Positions 49,432-60,344 of a stretch of DNA of 64,000 nt are shown piece by piece (within the stretch, counting starts at the first letter, position 1; each line of letters starts with the position of its first letter). The translations under genes and the position numbers were made by a program. The stretch lies in NCBI GenBank assembly GCA_020091685.1, contig CM034613.1:10448331-10512330 (forward strand), written 5' to 3'. The notes under the pieces were generated by a model. That model saw only the letters and a list, made by a program, of their open reading frames with translations. It had not been told where the DNA came from and made no database searches. The stretch comes from Lutjanus erythropterus. Its lineage: Eukaryota > Chordata > Actinopteri > Lutjaniformes > Lutjanidae.

Positions 49432-50557
49432 CTGTGTATTAGTACTCAAAACTTTTAAGGTATCAAATGAAATAACCCAGCACCAAGTATCATTTTAACT
49501 TCAAACTATACCTCCAACCTGTCCTTTTGGTACCCATATCTAAAAATAAAACAGTGTAGAAGATTAAGGTGGTAATTGGAGAGCTCAGTATTTTCTGAAG
49601 TGGTATGTAGTGTAAATAGTTTAAGAAACACTGATCTAGATGGATAAGTGGCACTATGGGTCAGAGGAAGATATGCAGTTTGTATTTTATGCGTGAACTG
49701 TACCTTTAAGTCTGGCTTCTATGAGTGCCTCAGATTTATGAAAGTCTTAATACTTAGTCTAGTAACACTTGAATTCAACTACTCAGAAGAACAAAATAAG
49801 AATGAACTGATGAATTGCTGAAATAAAACATTACAAGCTTTAAAAGTGTAGATCTACATGAATCTATATTAAATTTTATTCCCTCTTCTCCCTGGTTCCA
49901 TTTCACCCTGCAGCTCTTTTCTGTCTAGAATTGCCATATCCATGTCTCTGCTGCTCTGTAGCTGGCGTCCATCAGGAATACTAAGCAGGATGGGGACGGT
50001 TGATTGCTGTTTAATGGGCCACGTATGGTCAATAGACACACTTGCCGCTCACTCTGTATCTGTCTGTTAGTCCGAGCTGCTGCTGCTGCTGCTAATTGCT
50101 CCTGTGTTAATCAATGTTTCACACAAACACAAACCAGAAAAAAACAGAGCCAAGTCTGTCTTTTTTTTTATCTCTGCTTCACACACGCATGCACACATAC
50201 CAAGGCAGATATGCAGCGTGTTGATCTGTCATCTATATATACACACCTACAAAAGAACAGCAGCCCCCTGCAAATATACCTGCTGCCTGGATCTATATCT
50301 ACAGTGTTATTCATCAGACTGATACTTGACTGCATTGATCCCCACGGCAGGCTGAGTGATAGACCAGACAAACACACACAGACACACACACACAGAGACA
50401 CGAATACAAACACACACATGCACACCAGAGAATGTTCTCACACGATAAAAGTGACAATGAATCATTCACAATGCGGTAATAATGACGAGGACAAAGATTA
50501 TGATGATGACAATCACGATAAAAGATGATGTGGATGGTAATTTTAACTTTCTATCTG

Positions 50558-50589
<32 letters not shown>

Positions 50590-51171
50590 ATCTTCTGTCT
50601 GCTGTCACACACAGCTTTTGGCAAGAATTTCTTTAATTGGTATCACCAGAATGATGATTAAATGTAATTGATGGAGTCTAAGCTTACAAAATAATCAGCA
50701 CGCAGTCTGGCTATTTTTAACAAAAGAAATTATGCGGTAAATGTTCTTTGGACAGGAATAATGATCCTAATCATCCTGATTAAATCATGTTTGTCCAGTA
50801 AATCTCCAGTCGACCTCAGCTGGGTTCACACACCGCTGCAGTGTTGTCCACCGCTACACACACATGTGACCTTATTCACATGACCTGTCTTGTGTAGTAT
50901 GTAAATGGTTTGAAATGTGTGCATGCAGTGTGTATGTCAGGAACAGATTATGCTATGGTTTGGGACTTTAGTGTAGGTATTTCCTCCTTTATTTTAAAGT
51001 TCCCAGGAAATGTTTTATCATGAATGTATTGATCTATACGTCATCTATATGTCAGTATCAGGCTCAACAATGATAAAAATTTTCTCCTCCTGGAAAACAA
51101 TTAAAGACAGTTGATGACTCATCCTGCAGTTGGGGGTGTATACTAAATTTGCTTATAATTTGCCTGTTTGT
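49432..51171. other. intronic; CA run at 50559-50584 and a possible conserved block
   Basis: The segment 50600-50800 is non-repetitive and rich in homeodomain-like TAATTG, ATGATTAAAT and CTGATTAAAT cores, a look common to vertebrate conserved non-coding elements. CA-rich frames at 50004-50528 are low complexity, not genes. Confidence 0.4.
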
Positions 51172-51244
51172 TTGAATTTGTTTGCTTTCGCTGGACTGTG
51201 CCTCCCTGACCACTTGTAGACTTTTTTACTTTCATTTTGTGGTT

Positions 51245-51319
<75 letters not shown>

Positions 51320-52330
51320 TTTACTGTTTTATTTTAAAGGAGTCTTCCCTCATGCATTTTGGGTGGATTAATTTCCTGTCTTTGTCTTTTCCCTTTTGTT
51401 TTCTGTGTAGCATGTTTTATTTTACTCAGTTCGTTCCCTATGTATTTAGTCTCTGTGTTTCCATTCTTTCATTGCCAATTTCATATTTGTCCCTGCAAGT
51501 CTCCAAGCCATTCCCCCAGCATTTTCCCTGTGATGAAGGACTCCATAAGGACTTAAGATTTGGCCTGTTCATTTAGATTTGTTTGCATTAGTTTTTCATT
51601 TAGTTATTTTCTGCTTTGTAGTTTCAAAGAGTCTTTCATCATTTATTGACTTTCCTCCCTGACTTTTGCTCTTTCCCACCAGTTTTCATTAGTTTATTTG
51701 TTACTCCTGTGTTTAGTCTGGGTGTTTCCCTCATTCACCTTTGACCGTGGATCAAGCGCCATAGATTTTTGCCCAGCGTTCCCCCACTGTTGTTTGACTG
51801 TTTTTTTAAAACTCTCTGCTTATGAATTTTGGATTTTGTTTATTCCTTTGGATGTGTTTGCTTGTGCTGGACTGATTCACCCATCTGTAGACTTCTCTAT
51901 TCTAATTCTGTGGTTTTAGTTTAGTTATTTCCTGTTTTTGTTTTTTAATTTAAAAAAAGCCTTTCCTTATGTGTCTTGGTTGAGTTTTCTTCCTGCTGTT
52001 GCCTCTTCCCCACCTGTTTTCATTAGTTAATTAGTTCCCTGTGTATTTAGTCTGTTTTTCTCTCCTTTCATTGCCAGTTTATCTTATCCCCCACATCAAG
52101 CATCCTTGCCATCCCCCCCGTTTTTTCCCTGTGTTGTTGGACTCTACTTTGTTTTTTGGACTCTCTGCTTATAGACCTTGGATTTTACCTGTTAATTTGG
52201 ATTTGTTTGCTTTGCTGAACTGATTCACTGGTTTTGATCTGTGCTTGCCTGACCATCCATAGCAGTTTGTAGTCTGATTTTGTATATCAAATCATTTGAA
52301 CTGCACCAGCTCTGCCTTTGAGTCTGCATT
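51172..52330 (+). repeat. tandem repeat, about 350-bp units, three to four copies
   Basis: The phrase TTTGTTTGCTTTNGCTGGAC recurs near 51178, 51856 and 52203, with a truncated start near 51577. Within units, TTTTCCCTGTG, TTTCATTGCCA and CTGTGTATTTAGTCT recur in order. The last unit runs into CACCAGCTCTGCCTTTGAGT and CTGCATTTTGGTCCTCTC, wording typical of the end of a dispersed fish repeat. Confidence 0.8.
51247..51318 (+). repeat. (GTTA)n microsatellite
   Basis: Eighteen perfect GTTA/TTAG units inside the first 350-bp unit. Confidence 0.97.
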
Positions 52331-53429
52331 TTGGTCCTCTCTCTTGTATTTCGACAACTGTGACAGATTATGGAAGAGTGGGAGAAAGTTTGACGACAAG
52401 GTGTTTAGAAAAGTAGTTTTATTATGCAGCAAGTGTCCTAACTTTCAATATCTGTTTTATTACTCAACACTGATCTGACATCTTCCATTTGTTCAAAGTG
52501 AAAACTTGGTCATAAATGGAGGAGAGGGATGAGAATGCAGTTAAGATTTATTTGGCTTTTTTCCTTCCTTGGCCTTTCCTCTTTAATGATAAGACATAGA
52601 AGTGATAATAAAACACTGATAATATATGAGGCGAGGAAATTGCTCATATTTGCAAGTGTGTGACATAAACAAGAAAGGTACCACAGACTGTATCTCACCT
52701 CAAATCTTACCTTCAAACATAAAGTAAACATCTAAAGAAACATCTATGAATTTTTAGTACACAGAAATAAGGTGTTATAAAATAAGATCACATCAGAGGA
52801 CAGAGGGCAGGATGGAGGAGTGATGAAGAAAATGAGACGCGGCAGAGAGCGAGATGAAATCTTATGGACTCAATTATGATAGGAGTAGATCACACACACT
52901 CAATCACACACACAGGAACATACAGCCTAAAAGTATGTGACCTTCAAGGCCAACTCAATCAGAGTTAGGTGCTGAAGGCTCTCTCTCTGCATGTAGCCAA
53001 AATTGGAAACACACACACACATACTCGCTGATAAAACACATGTACAAAAACGTGCACACACACTGATGCTGGACTTCTTCTTCTTCTCCTGACAGTGAAT
53101 TAATTTTTAATGTGTCATCTCTGCTTTAATGAAATGGAAAGAACTGTAATATAAAATAGATTGAATGATTGCTTGATAACACTTTACCCTCAGACAAAAT
53201 CTATATGAGAACAGAATGGACACATTTAATTTTACAGAAAGCACCTTTATATTAGCTTGTGCTCCTGCAATATACATTAATTCTAAAGCTCTAAAGGTTA
53301 ATAATCCTCCATAATCCTGCAAAGGTTTATTCAAAGTCCCCTGGCTTTTTTTTTTCTGCTAATCTGCATCAGACGATGTACATCTGGAGTCAACATTCAG
53401 AGCCCTTATGTAATGATGTGTAAAAACAT
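52331..53429. other. intronic, no recognised feature
   Basis: Short CA patches near 52890 and 53010. No gene supported. Confidence 0.45.
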
Positions 53430-53770
53430 AGTGGAGGATGTATTTAGATCCTTATTTGAGTAAAAGTATCTAAGTATAATCAGGGAAAATATATTAAAAA
53501 TATTAAAACTGCTCAATACAGAAAAATGTCCTCTTTTTACTGTATTATATCATTAGATTATTATTACTCATGCATTAATGTAAAAGCAGGGTTTTACTAC
53601 TATAGTTGCTTGAAGTAAGGAGCTAATCTTAACCCAGTTTGTACAGAACTGAAGCTAATGATTATTTTCATTATTTTTTCAGTAGATGTATCGATTGTTT
53701 GGTTTGTAAAAATGATGACAGTAGTGAGAAATACCGTCACGATTACCCAGAGCCCAAAGCGACATGTTCA
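53430..53770 (+). repeat. interspersed fish repeats, two adjacent fragments
   Basis: GTGGAGGATGTATTTAGATC followed by GAGTAAAAGTATCTAAGTAT is the start of a widely dispersed fish repeat ending near 53650. It joins a fragment (TTTTTTCAGTAGATGTATCG; CACGATTACCCAGAGCCCAA) related to the one at 24690. Confidence 0.6.
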
Positions 53771-54408
53771 TAATGCTTGTTCTGTCCAACCAACTGTCCA
53801 AACCTCAACATTATTGAAATAAATTAGAGTCATTGAGATTATTAAAAAGAAAAGATATCAGCAAATTGAACTTGAACACCAGCTGAGAGGCTTTTACATG
53901 ACATCAAGAGCATTTGGTGTTCATATGTGCTGCTGTTATATCTAACATTTAGAGTCTGATATCATCAAATCAAATGAGCAATCAGCTGATATTTATGAGC
54001 TGCTCTGACACTTTGACCTGAGAAAACCTTCTCCATCTTGGAAGCAAGCGCAACCTCAAGTTGAACTAGGCTGTAATATACAGTCCAACTGATAAATCCT
54101 CTCTTCACATCCTTTCTTGACTGAATATCTGATTCCTGCTGAATCATGTTTGAATCATAATCTCTCTGCATTATTGCTCCGCCGACACACTGGTCCAACG
54201 TCTTATTAAAGAAACAAAATGTATTGTTTAATTGAGAGATTTTATGAACAGTGTTTAGCTGCAGCAGACTTCAGTCTGTTAGTGTATTCATCAGAAAATC
54301 CAACGCAGCCGCGAGCCAGCTGAGTAACACCTTGTGTGTGAGTGTGTGTCATGCAGTGCCCCCAATAAGCATTTGACCTCTGCAAAGTTATGCAAGCTGC
54401 CTCCCACT

Positions 54409-54411
<3 letters not shown>

Positions 54412-54445
<34 letters not shown>
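54412..54445 (+). repeat. (CA)n microsatellite
   Basis: A 34-bp CA run facing the TG run at 54514. Confidence 0.97.
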
Positions 54446-54446
<1 letters not shown>

Positions 54447-54511
54447 GCATGTGATTCACTCCACATGCATCACATACATGCCGCTTGTCCTGAGAGCCAG
54501 AGATGAAATTA

Positions 54512-54513
<2 letters not shown>

Positions 54514-54595
<82 letters not shown>
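54514..54595 (+). repeat. (TG)n microsatellite, the longest in the window
   Basis: An 82-bp TG run, 68 bp downstream of a CA run. Confidence 0.97.
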
Positions 54596-54597
<2 letters not shown>

Positions 54598-54888
54598 GGC
54601 CGAAGGTCTTGTCCTCTGTGAAGAAAGGACTTTTCATATAAATAGCTGCAGGTGTACAAAGACAGAGATAGACTTTGCAGACTTTGTCGTCGTTAAAAAT
54701 CTGTCACAACTGGAAACTAGAAGACTAGAAGCAACAAATGGTGAAGCACCTACTGCAATGTCCCCATAACTGCCAGATGCAACCAGTGGAGATTTTAAAA
54801 GTTGCACCAACATTAATGTGACCCCCCCCCCCCCATGTTAAATGTCTCTATCTGAAACAAGCTTTCACAATTAAAAAGTTGTTAATCA

Positions 54889-55000
54889 CTGGTGGCCTGG
54901 TAGCTCAGTTGGTAGAGCACACGCCCCAGGTACTGAGGCTGTGAGTCCTCTGCAGCCGCCACAGATTCGACTCCCACCTGTGCATTTAGACCTCCAAAAA
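54889..55000 (+). mobile_element. tRNA-derived SINE fragment, sense
   Basis: GGCCTGGTAGCTCAGTTGGT followed by AGAGCACACGCCCCAGGTAC carries a strong A box, and ATTCGACTCCCACCTGTGC a B box. The spacing is SINE-like and the cloverleaf is incomplete, so it is not a working tRNA gene. Confidence 0.8.
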
Positions 55001-55114
55001 TAGGGAGGATTTCTATACAAAAAAATCAATTTCAGAAATCTTTGCTTCCTGCATTCTGGTGACTCATAAAGAATGAAACAAACAAAATAACAAATACACT
55101 GCAACAAGAGACAA

Positions 55115-55380
55115 GACAAGACAAGATAATATTTTATTAGTCCCACAATGGGAAAATTGGCAGTGTTACAGCAGCCAAAGGTGCTAGCAAAAGGAAACAT
55201 CAATAACAAGCAATAAATAGTAAATGAGTAAACAAGCAATATAAATAAGAGGAAATAGAAAAATATAATTGCCATATAAACAAGAGAGAAACAAATTTAT
55301 CCAATAAATAAAAGAAGCAGACTCAGCAGTTGGACATAGGGAATATTGAGTATTCCTCATGTGTCCGAGCAGCAGTTCCA
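55115..55380. repeat. interspersed fish repeat with a GACAA run
   Basis: AAGACAAGACAAGACAAGAT, TTTTATTAGTCCCACAATGG and GTGTTACAGCAGCCAAAGG form a block I recognise from many fish sequences. The class is uncertain. The 129-codon minus frame over it is not a gene. Confidence 0.6.
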
Positions 55381-56400
55381 CAAACTCACTTCGGTTTTTT
55401 ATTCTAAATTAAAAAAAACTAAATAACTCAAAACAAACGTACAAAGTGTTAAGAAAGGAAACAATCTTGCGCCTATTCTCCTTATTGAACACAAAAATAC
55501 AAACGCACACCTTCTGCATTCAGGTCTCTCTATTCCATGGAACTGAAACTAGCTTAATTTGCTATAGTTAGCAGCAGTTAGCACTTCCTGTGGTATCATG
55601 CTGCCCTGTATTTGTTTGGAGTATGACTTCAACAGGTGACCATTTTTTACATATTGTGCCTTTAAATCTCTTTACTGCTGCTTTTTAATATATTGTCACT
55701 TGCATTTTGCAAACACAGGCATGAATTCAGACGTATTCAACGGTGCATTTATCTTTGTAGAAGTTTTTAGCTGTCCTCTAAGATTTCTTCTAACAGCTAC
55801 ATGCTTAAATATTGTCTTTTCCCTAGTGTACCTTTCTTGCTGCTGGGTAAAACAGCGCCAGGATATCATTTTATCCTGCTGAGCAACCAGCTCTCCAATC
55901 AAGCTAATTAATTTACCACAGTTTAAGCAAAATTTAACCCTCTCTCAGCTGGTGTCTGTCAAATTACTCTCTGCTGTATTTCTGTTGCAGCTGCTGTGTT
56001 GGCGTCCCAGGCGGCGCACTGGCCCACTGCTGAGATAACAGAGGCTAATTTTATTCCCCATGACCCAAACTGTTCTCCCTGCACAGCAGTGAGCCAAGAC
56101 TCTGACTTGCTACAGGGTGTTACACTGTCACCCACTGTGACCTTTGACCTCCCTGTGGAGGGGGGACAACAAAAGAAAGATTTCAGCCTCTAGGATCAAC
56201 AGAAGTTGACTGAAAAAATGGTGGGTCATTGTTAGTATATTTGATGTTGGCTTCTGTTTTCTGCTGGGAGTTAAACAACTATATAACTAACATTTGATGA
56301 ACTGTCAAATGAGTGGTTGACTCAGGCCGTCTGAGGGACAGCAGCAAAAAAATAAATAAAAAGGGCACCAGCTGCATGTGGTTGGACACTGGCACACAGA
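55381..56400. other. intronic, no recognised feature
   Basis: The 65-codon frame at 55996-56193 has a CAG upstream but no family signature; an extra receptor exon is not expected here. Confidence 0.45.
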
Positions 56401-56404
56401 AGAT

Positions 56405-56660
56405 TTGCTAGCTAGCGACTAAATAGGGCGATTAGATCCCAACACTTTCTGGCAAACAGTGTAAAGGTTTAATTTTTTTGCTAGCTAGCAAACATTGCAG
56501 CATTCAAACTTTTTAGCTTGCTAGCAAGCAATGTCATGTTTTGTTAACTTTTAAGGAAGCAGCCAAACACTGTAATGTTTTGAGTTTTTAACTAGCTAGC
56601 AAACAATGCAACCTTTGAACTTTTTGGCTAGCTAGCAAACAATGTAACGTTTTAAACTAA
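56405..56660 (+). repeat. diverged tandem repeat with CTAGCTAGCAAAC core
   Basis: The core GCTAGCTAGCAAACAATG recurs about five times between 56405 and 56645, spaced irregularly (about 45-60 bp), separated by TTTTGAACTTTTT-like text. Confidence 0.75.
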
Positions 56661-56689
56661 TGTTTTGTTAAAGAATACAGAGCAGAAAT

Positions 56690-56935
56690 ATAGGCTCACT
56701 CAAATTAAAGCATCTCATTACTGATTGAACATCAATCAGTTTGTAAGAACTAAATCCAGTCTAATTCGGTTTTAGACTAAATGGAGATTAGTTCCTAACT
56801 GTGCAACAGGGCTCTTCTTAATCTGCTTAATCTTGCTTTAAATGCTTTGGATTTGGTTTAAATTAGTTTTTCTAAACTCTGATTAGAACTCATTTTAGAT
56901 TTAATTAATCGTTGTTGGTGAAACCCAGAAAGTAC
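56690..56935. repeat. dispersed AT-rich repeat, copy 3 (inverted)
   Basis: TTAGTTTTTCTAAACTCTGA and TAGAACTCATTTTAGATT are the reverse complement, with changes, of wording at about 4655-4695. Confidence 0.5.
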
Positions 56936-57809
56936 TTCAGCGTACGTTAAGTCCTTGGTTGATAATTTAAACATGACTCTCATTTCCCCAGTGTGGCTGC
57001 AGTATTGTTTAAATTAAGTGTTCAAATCTATCTTTATCTTTACAATCAACCTTAATCAACATTATTATTATTCATTTCCTCTTTGTCGTGTCCTTTCCAT
57101 TATCTTGCCAGCTTTTTAATCCTCTAACAATCACCAAGATGCATCAAACCATTACAACCACAAACGCACACAAACCCTCAGGCACATCAAAGCTTTATTC
57201 TCTCATTTTCCATATGTTAATCCAATGTCAATTGGCCCTGCATAGAAACATATAGAAAGCAGTGTCTTTCTCAAACAGTATAAACCACAGCTTCACCTCC
57301 CTGCGGGCAGCGTTTATATCAAAACTAATTATCTAATCTTAACCTCTGTTCTACAACTATAGAATTCTGAACACATCTAATGATCTTAATCATAACAATC
57401 AGGGCGATACTTGTAAACCATGTAAATGCGGTAATCAAACTATCGTCTTTACCTAATGCCTGATGGGAACTGGGGAGTTTAGTGCATTTAAAGTGTGTTG
57501 GTGTGTGTGCCTTGTGCTTTGATGTGCTCTAATTAATTAAAGTTTAGTCAGCCTCTGCATGCTGCATCATAAGCCGTCATACTCTGCTGACCCTGATGAC
57601 ATTCACTCAGCCAGGCCCTCAGAACAGATTGAACATATTTGCATCGCTGCGTTCAAAGACAACTGTGGATCAACGGCAGCAGAAAAGAGAAAAAACTGAA
57701 GACAAATCATATTTTTCTGTCTGTCTGATGACAGTAAACTACATAGTAATGGATAGCAGACAGAACAGTAAATTTCACTCTTGTTAGAGAAATGAAGGAA
57801 ATAAAACCT

Positions 57810-58060
57810 GAGGTGTGGCGGAATGTAACCTTTACTCAAGTACTCAAGGTATTTGTACTTTACTTGAGTATTTCCTCTTATGCAACTTCATACTGAGCCT
57901 ACTCTTATACTTTTTACTCATCTCCATTTGTCTGACACCTTTAGTTACGAGTTACTTTGGAGATTGCAGTTTTCACTTCCTGCTGGTGAAAACCAGGTTT
58001 CTCCACATCTGGTGGTTTTGAATATTTCTGATAAACTGAAGGATTGAAGTGTTCCTTTAT
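57810..58060 (+). repeat. interspersed fish repeat, just upstream of the second coding exon
   Basis: GGCGGAATGTAACCTTTACT, CAAGTACTCAAGGTATTTGT and ACTTTACTTGAGTATTTCC match a very common dispersed fish repeat, which ends about 250 bp before the exon acceptor. Partial relatives lie at 38870-38960 and 39595-39720. Confidence 0.7.
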
Positions 58061-58310
58061 GGGTTGAAAGAATTTCATGACTTTCCAGGACTAACAAGTC
58101 TACTTTAACAACAAGTAAAACTATCTTTCCATGAGGAAACTGTGTCCTGCCATGTTTACTGGGAGGCTGTTGAGCCTTTACTTTATAACATGTTTTACAG
58201 ACTGTGAGTTTTACCAGACTCTCGTCTACAATAAAGCTGTCATTCACCTTTTGTTCCAACCTCCATCCCTTCTCACCTTTCCCTACTTCTCTTCTCCCTC
58301 CATGCTCCAG

Positions 58311-58511
58311 ACTACGCCTGGCCGCTCCCCAGCGCTCTGTGTCCAATCTGGATCTACCTGGACGTGCTGTTCTCCACTGCCTCCATCATGCACCTGTGCG
58401 CCATCTCTCTGGACCGATACGTCGCCATCCGAAACCCGATAGAGCACAGCCGCTTCAACTCCAGAACCAAAGCCATGATGAAGATCGCAGCAGTCTGGAC
58501 CATTTCTATAG
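58311..58511 (+). CDS. htr2c: 5-HT2C-like serotonin receptor, second coding exon (ECL1, TM3, ICL2, start of TM4)
   Basis: The exon is 201 nt, phase 1 on both sides, and encodes residues 139-205 plus the first base of a Gly codon. The acceptor is a long pyrimidine tract ending ctccag at 58310, and the donor is gtcaga at 58512. G from the previous exon plus AC here gives Asp139, producing ILYDY as in 5-HT2C; 5-HT2A has Gly there. Visible features are WPLP in ECL1, C149 (3.25, the conserved disulfide cysteine), D156 (3.32, the amine-binding aspartate), S160 (3.36), the DRY motif at 173-175, and ICL2 reading [17 protein letters not shown], the 5-HT2C form (5-HT2A has IHHSRF). TM4 starts near 193. 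The reading frame is intact with no damaged key residue. The exon ends inside a Gly codon at the same place as the mammalian HTR2C exon. The remaining coding sequence is not in the window. Confidence 0.95.
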
Positions 58512-60344
58512 GTCAGAATACATGATACTCTCCACACACAGAGACACTAAGATCAGATGTATGCCCGCCCATAAATACAGCTGGTGCACCGCTGATTAAA
58601 AGACACAAACACCAGATTTATAGTCAATATATGACATCATAGAGACTTAAAGAGTCAGTTCACCCAAATCAGAAAAAAACATGTTGTCTTATATCTCTAT
58701 GAGTTTAATTTGTGACGGCTTTTCTCTCAAAAAACATTGGCCCTCATGCATGAGTGTTTTCTTATTTTCTCTTATATTTGTTCTTATACAAAACAATAAC
58801 AGGAAAATAAGAAAATACCGTGTGGGATTAATGAAACATGCACTGATTTCTGAGTGTGTCAAACTGCCATGTGGAAACCAACAAGCCACTGACGCAGGTG
58901 ACGTTAAAGTCAGAGGAAAAGGAAGAAAAGAAATGAAAAGGAAATGAAATGCCACCAAAGGGCAGCAAAAAGAAAAAAAAATGTTTCCACAGACATGGAT
59001 GAATGTATTTGGAGGCATTGGAGAGCTTTCTCTGTCAAGGTGCAGTCAGGTGCACCACCCTGACCGCCTGATCACCAAGATGTGATTCTGTGCATCATCG
59101 TGTTTACTGGATGGATGATTTTTTTTCTGTTGAGGAAAGACAACAGATTTGTTGTGCAGATGAGTACAGTGGATTTCTCAGAGCATTTTTCAGAACATTT
59201 CAGAACCTTAAAACAACTTTAAATCTTTTAAGTTTTCGACTTAAAATTTTAAAAAAAGTTTTCAAAGTTGAAGAAAATAGTTTATTTTTTCAGTGCACGG
59301 TCAAAATGTGTCGGTTTCTTCATGGCCTCTTTCTCAGTTAGAGTTAATTAGTCAGGGACCATTTTTAAAAGTAAGTTGAGACAATAATTAGGGGATCTTG
59401 TTCACATGAAGCTTTTTCATTTTTTCATAGTAAACCATTGAAATGTAGTTGCCAGCCTTGGGTCATATGCAATGCTTTTACTCATTTACTAAAGAGCAGT
59501 GTTTTATTCAAACTGTTCACAATGAGGTCTGAGTGATCTGTGTTGTTTTTAATTTTCAACTGCACTTTATCAATGTTTTGAGTGCCACATACATATTGTG
59601 ATGGATTCTGTTTCAGTTTTTGATGAGACAACCCTTAATACTTCTTGAAAAATCACTGTATTGTGATCCATTCACAGCTCTACACATACGAGACATGTTA
59701 CAGAGGTGTTGATTTAGCTTCGCGGTCATTTCTGAGGTTGGATTTGTGGTCTTGTATTTTGTTTTGTTGTTACTGTTAATCGTCCGTCCCCTAGAGGCCC
59801 AGACAGAGTTGCCAGATTGATGACTGTTATTAAATTTAATGACTTTTCAGGATCCCCTGGCAGTTTTTTCCAAAGGTCCCAGCAGCAGCTCACCTGCTGA
59901 CTTGGTGAAACACTGGGAACATGGTCCATTTGACGACGCTCAGAGCATCTGGCAGCTTATTGTTACAGTTGGAACTGATTTGCATCACATACTTTTCTGA
60001 TCCCCAGAGGTGATCGCAGCACTTTTCATAGTCTTCTTTATCAGAAACAAAGATATGCACATGAGTGACTTATTTCATCTGACATTGGTGGCCACTTTTA
60101 TGAGCAGTAGACAGGAGATGTTATGTATACGAACCACTGCAGACATGCAGACTGTGTATGTAAACACAGATAAACTGTAGCCTGTATCTACAATTTGAAT
60201 CAGTTTTTTCAGTTGAATAACTGAAGCTGTGAATCAGACAGGAAACCTACATTTTAAAAAGCTGAATAAAAAGCTGATTGGTGTGATATTTTAGTTGAAT
60301 TTTACAGAAAAGCATTTCAGATAAAAGAAATATCCCCCTCAGTA

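Larger units (their letters stand above)
45442..58310 (+). other. htr2c: htr2c intron between the two coding exons (12,869 bp, phase 1)
   Basis: The donor gtgagt (45442) and acceptor ctccag (58305-58310) flank a phase-1 intron at the TM2/ECL1 boundary, the position used in 5-HT2A and 5-HT2C genes. Its content is repeats: a Tc1-like fragment (45825-46100), a retroelement-like tail (about 47295), an antisense SINE (about 49136-49431), 350-bp tandem units with a GTTA array (51172-52330), CA and TG arrays (54412-54595), a tRNA-like SINE (54889-55000) and other dispersed repeats. None of the small open frames inside it resembles a known exon. Confidence 0.9.

Noticed and set aside
50004..50528. 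174-codon plus-strand frame
   Set aside because: Dominated by CA-repeat translation (His/Thr) and acidic low complexity at the end.
54889..54970. tRNA gene
   Set aside because: A and B boxes are present but the stems do not pair well and the flanks match a SINE; it is a tRNA-derived repeat.
58283..58537. minus-strand frame opposite the second receptor exon
   Set aside because: Antisense shadow of a coding exon with clear splice sites on the plus strand.
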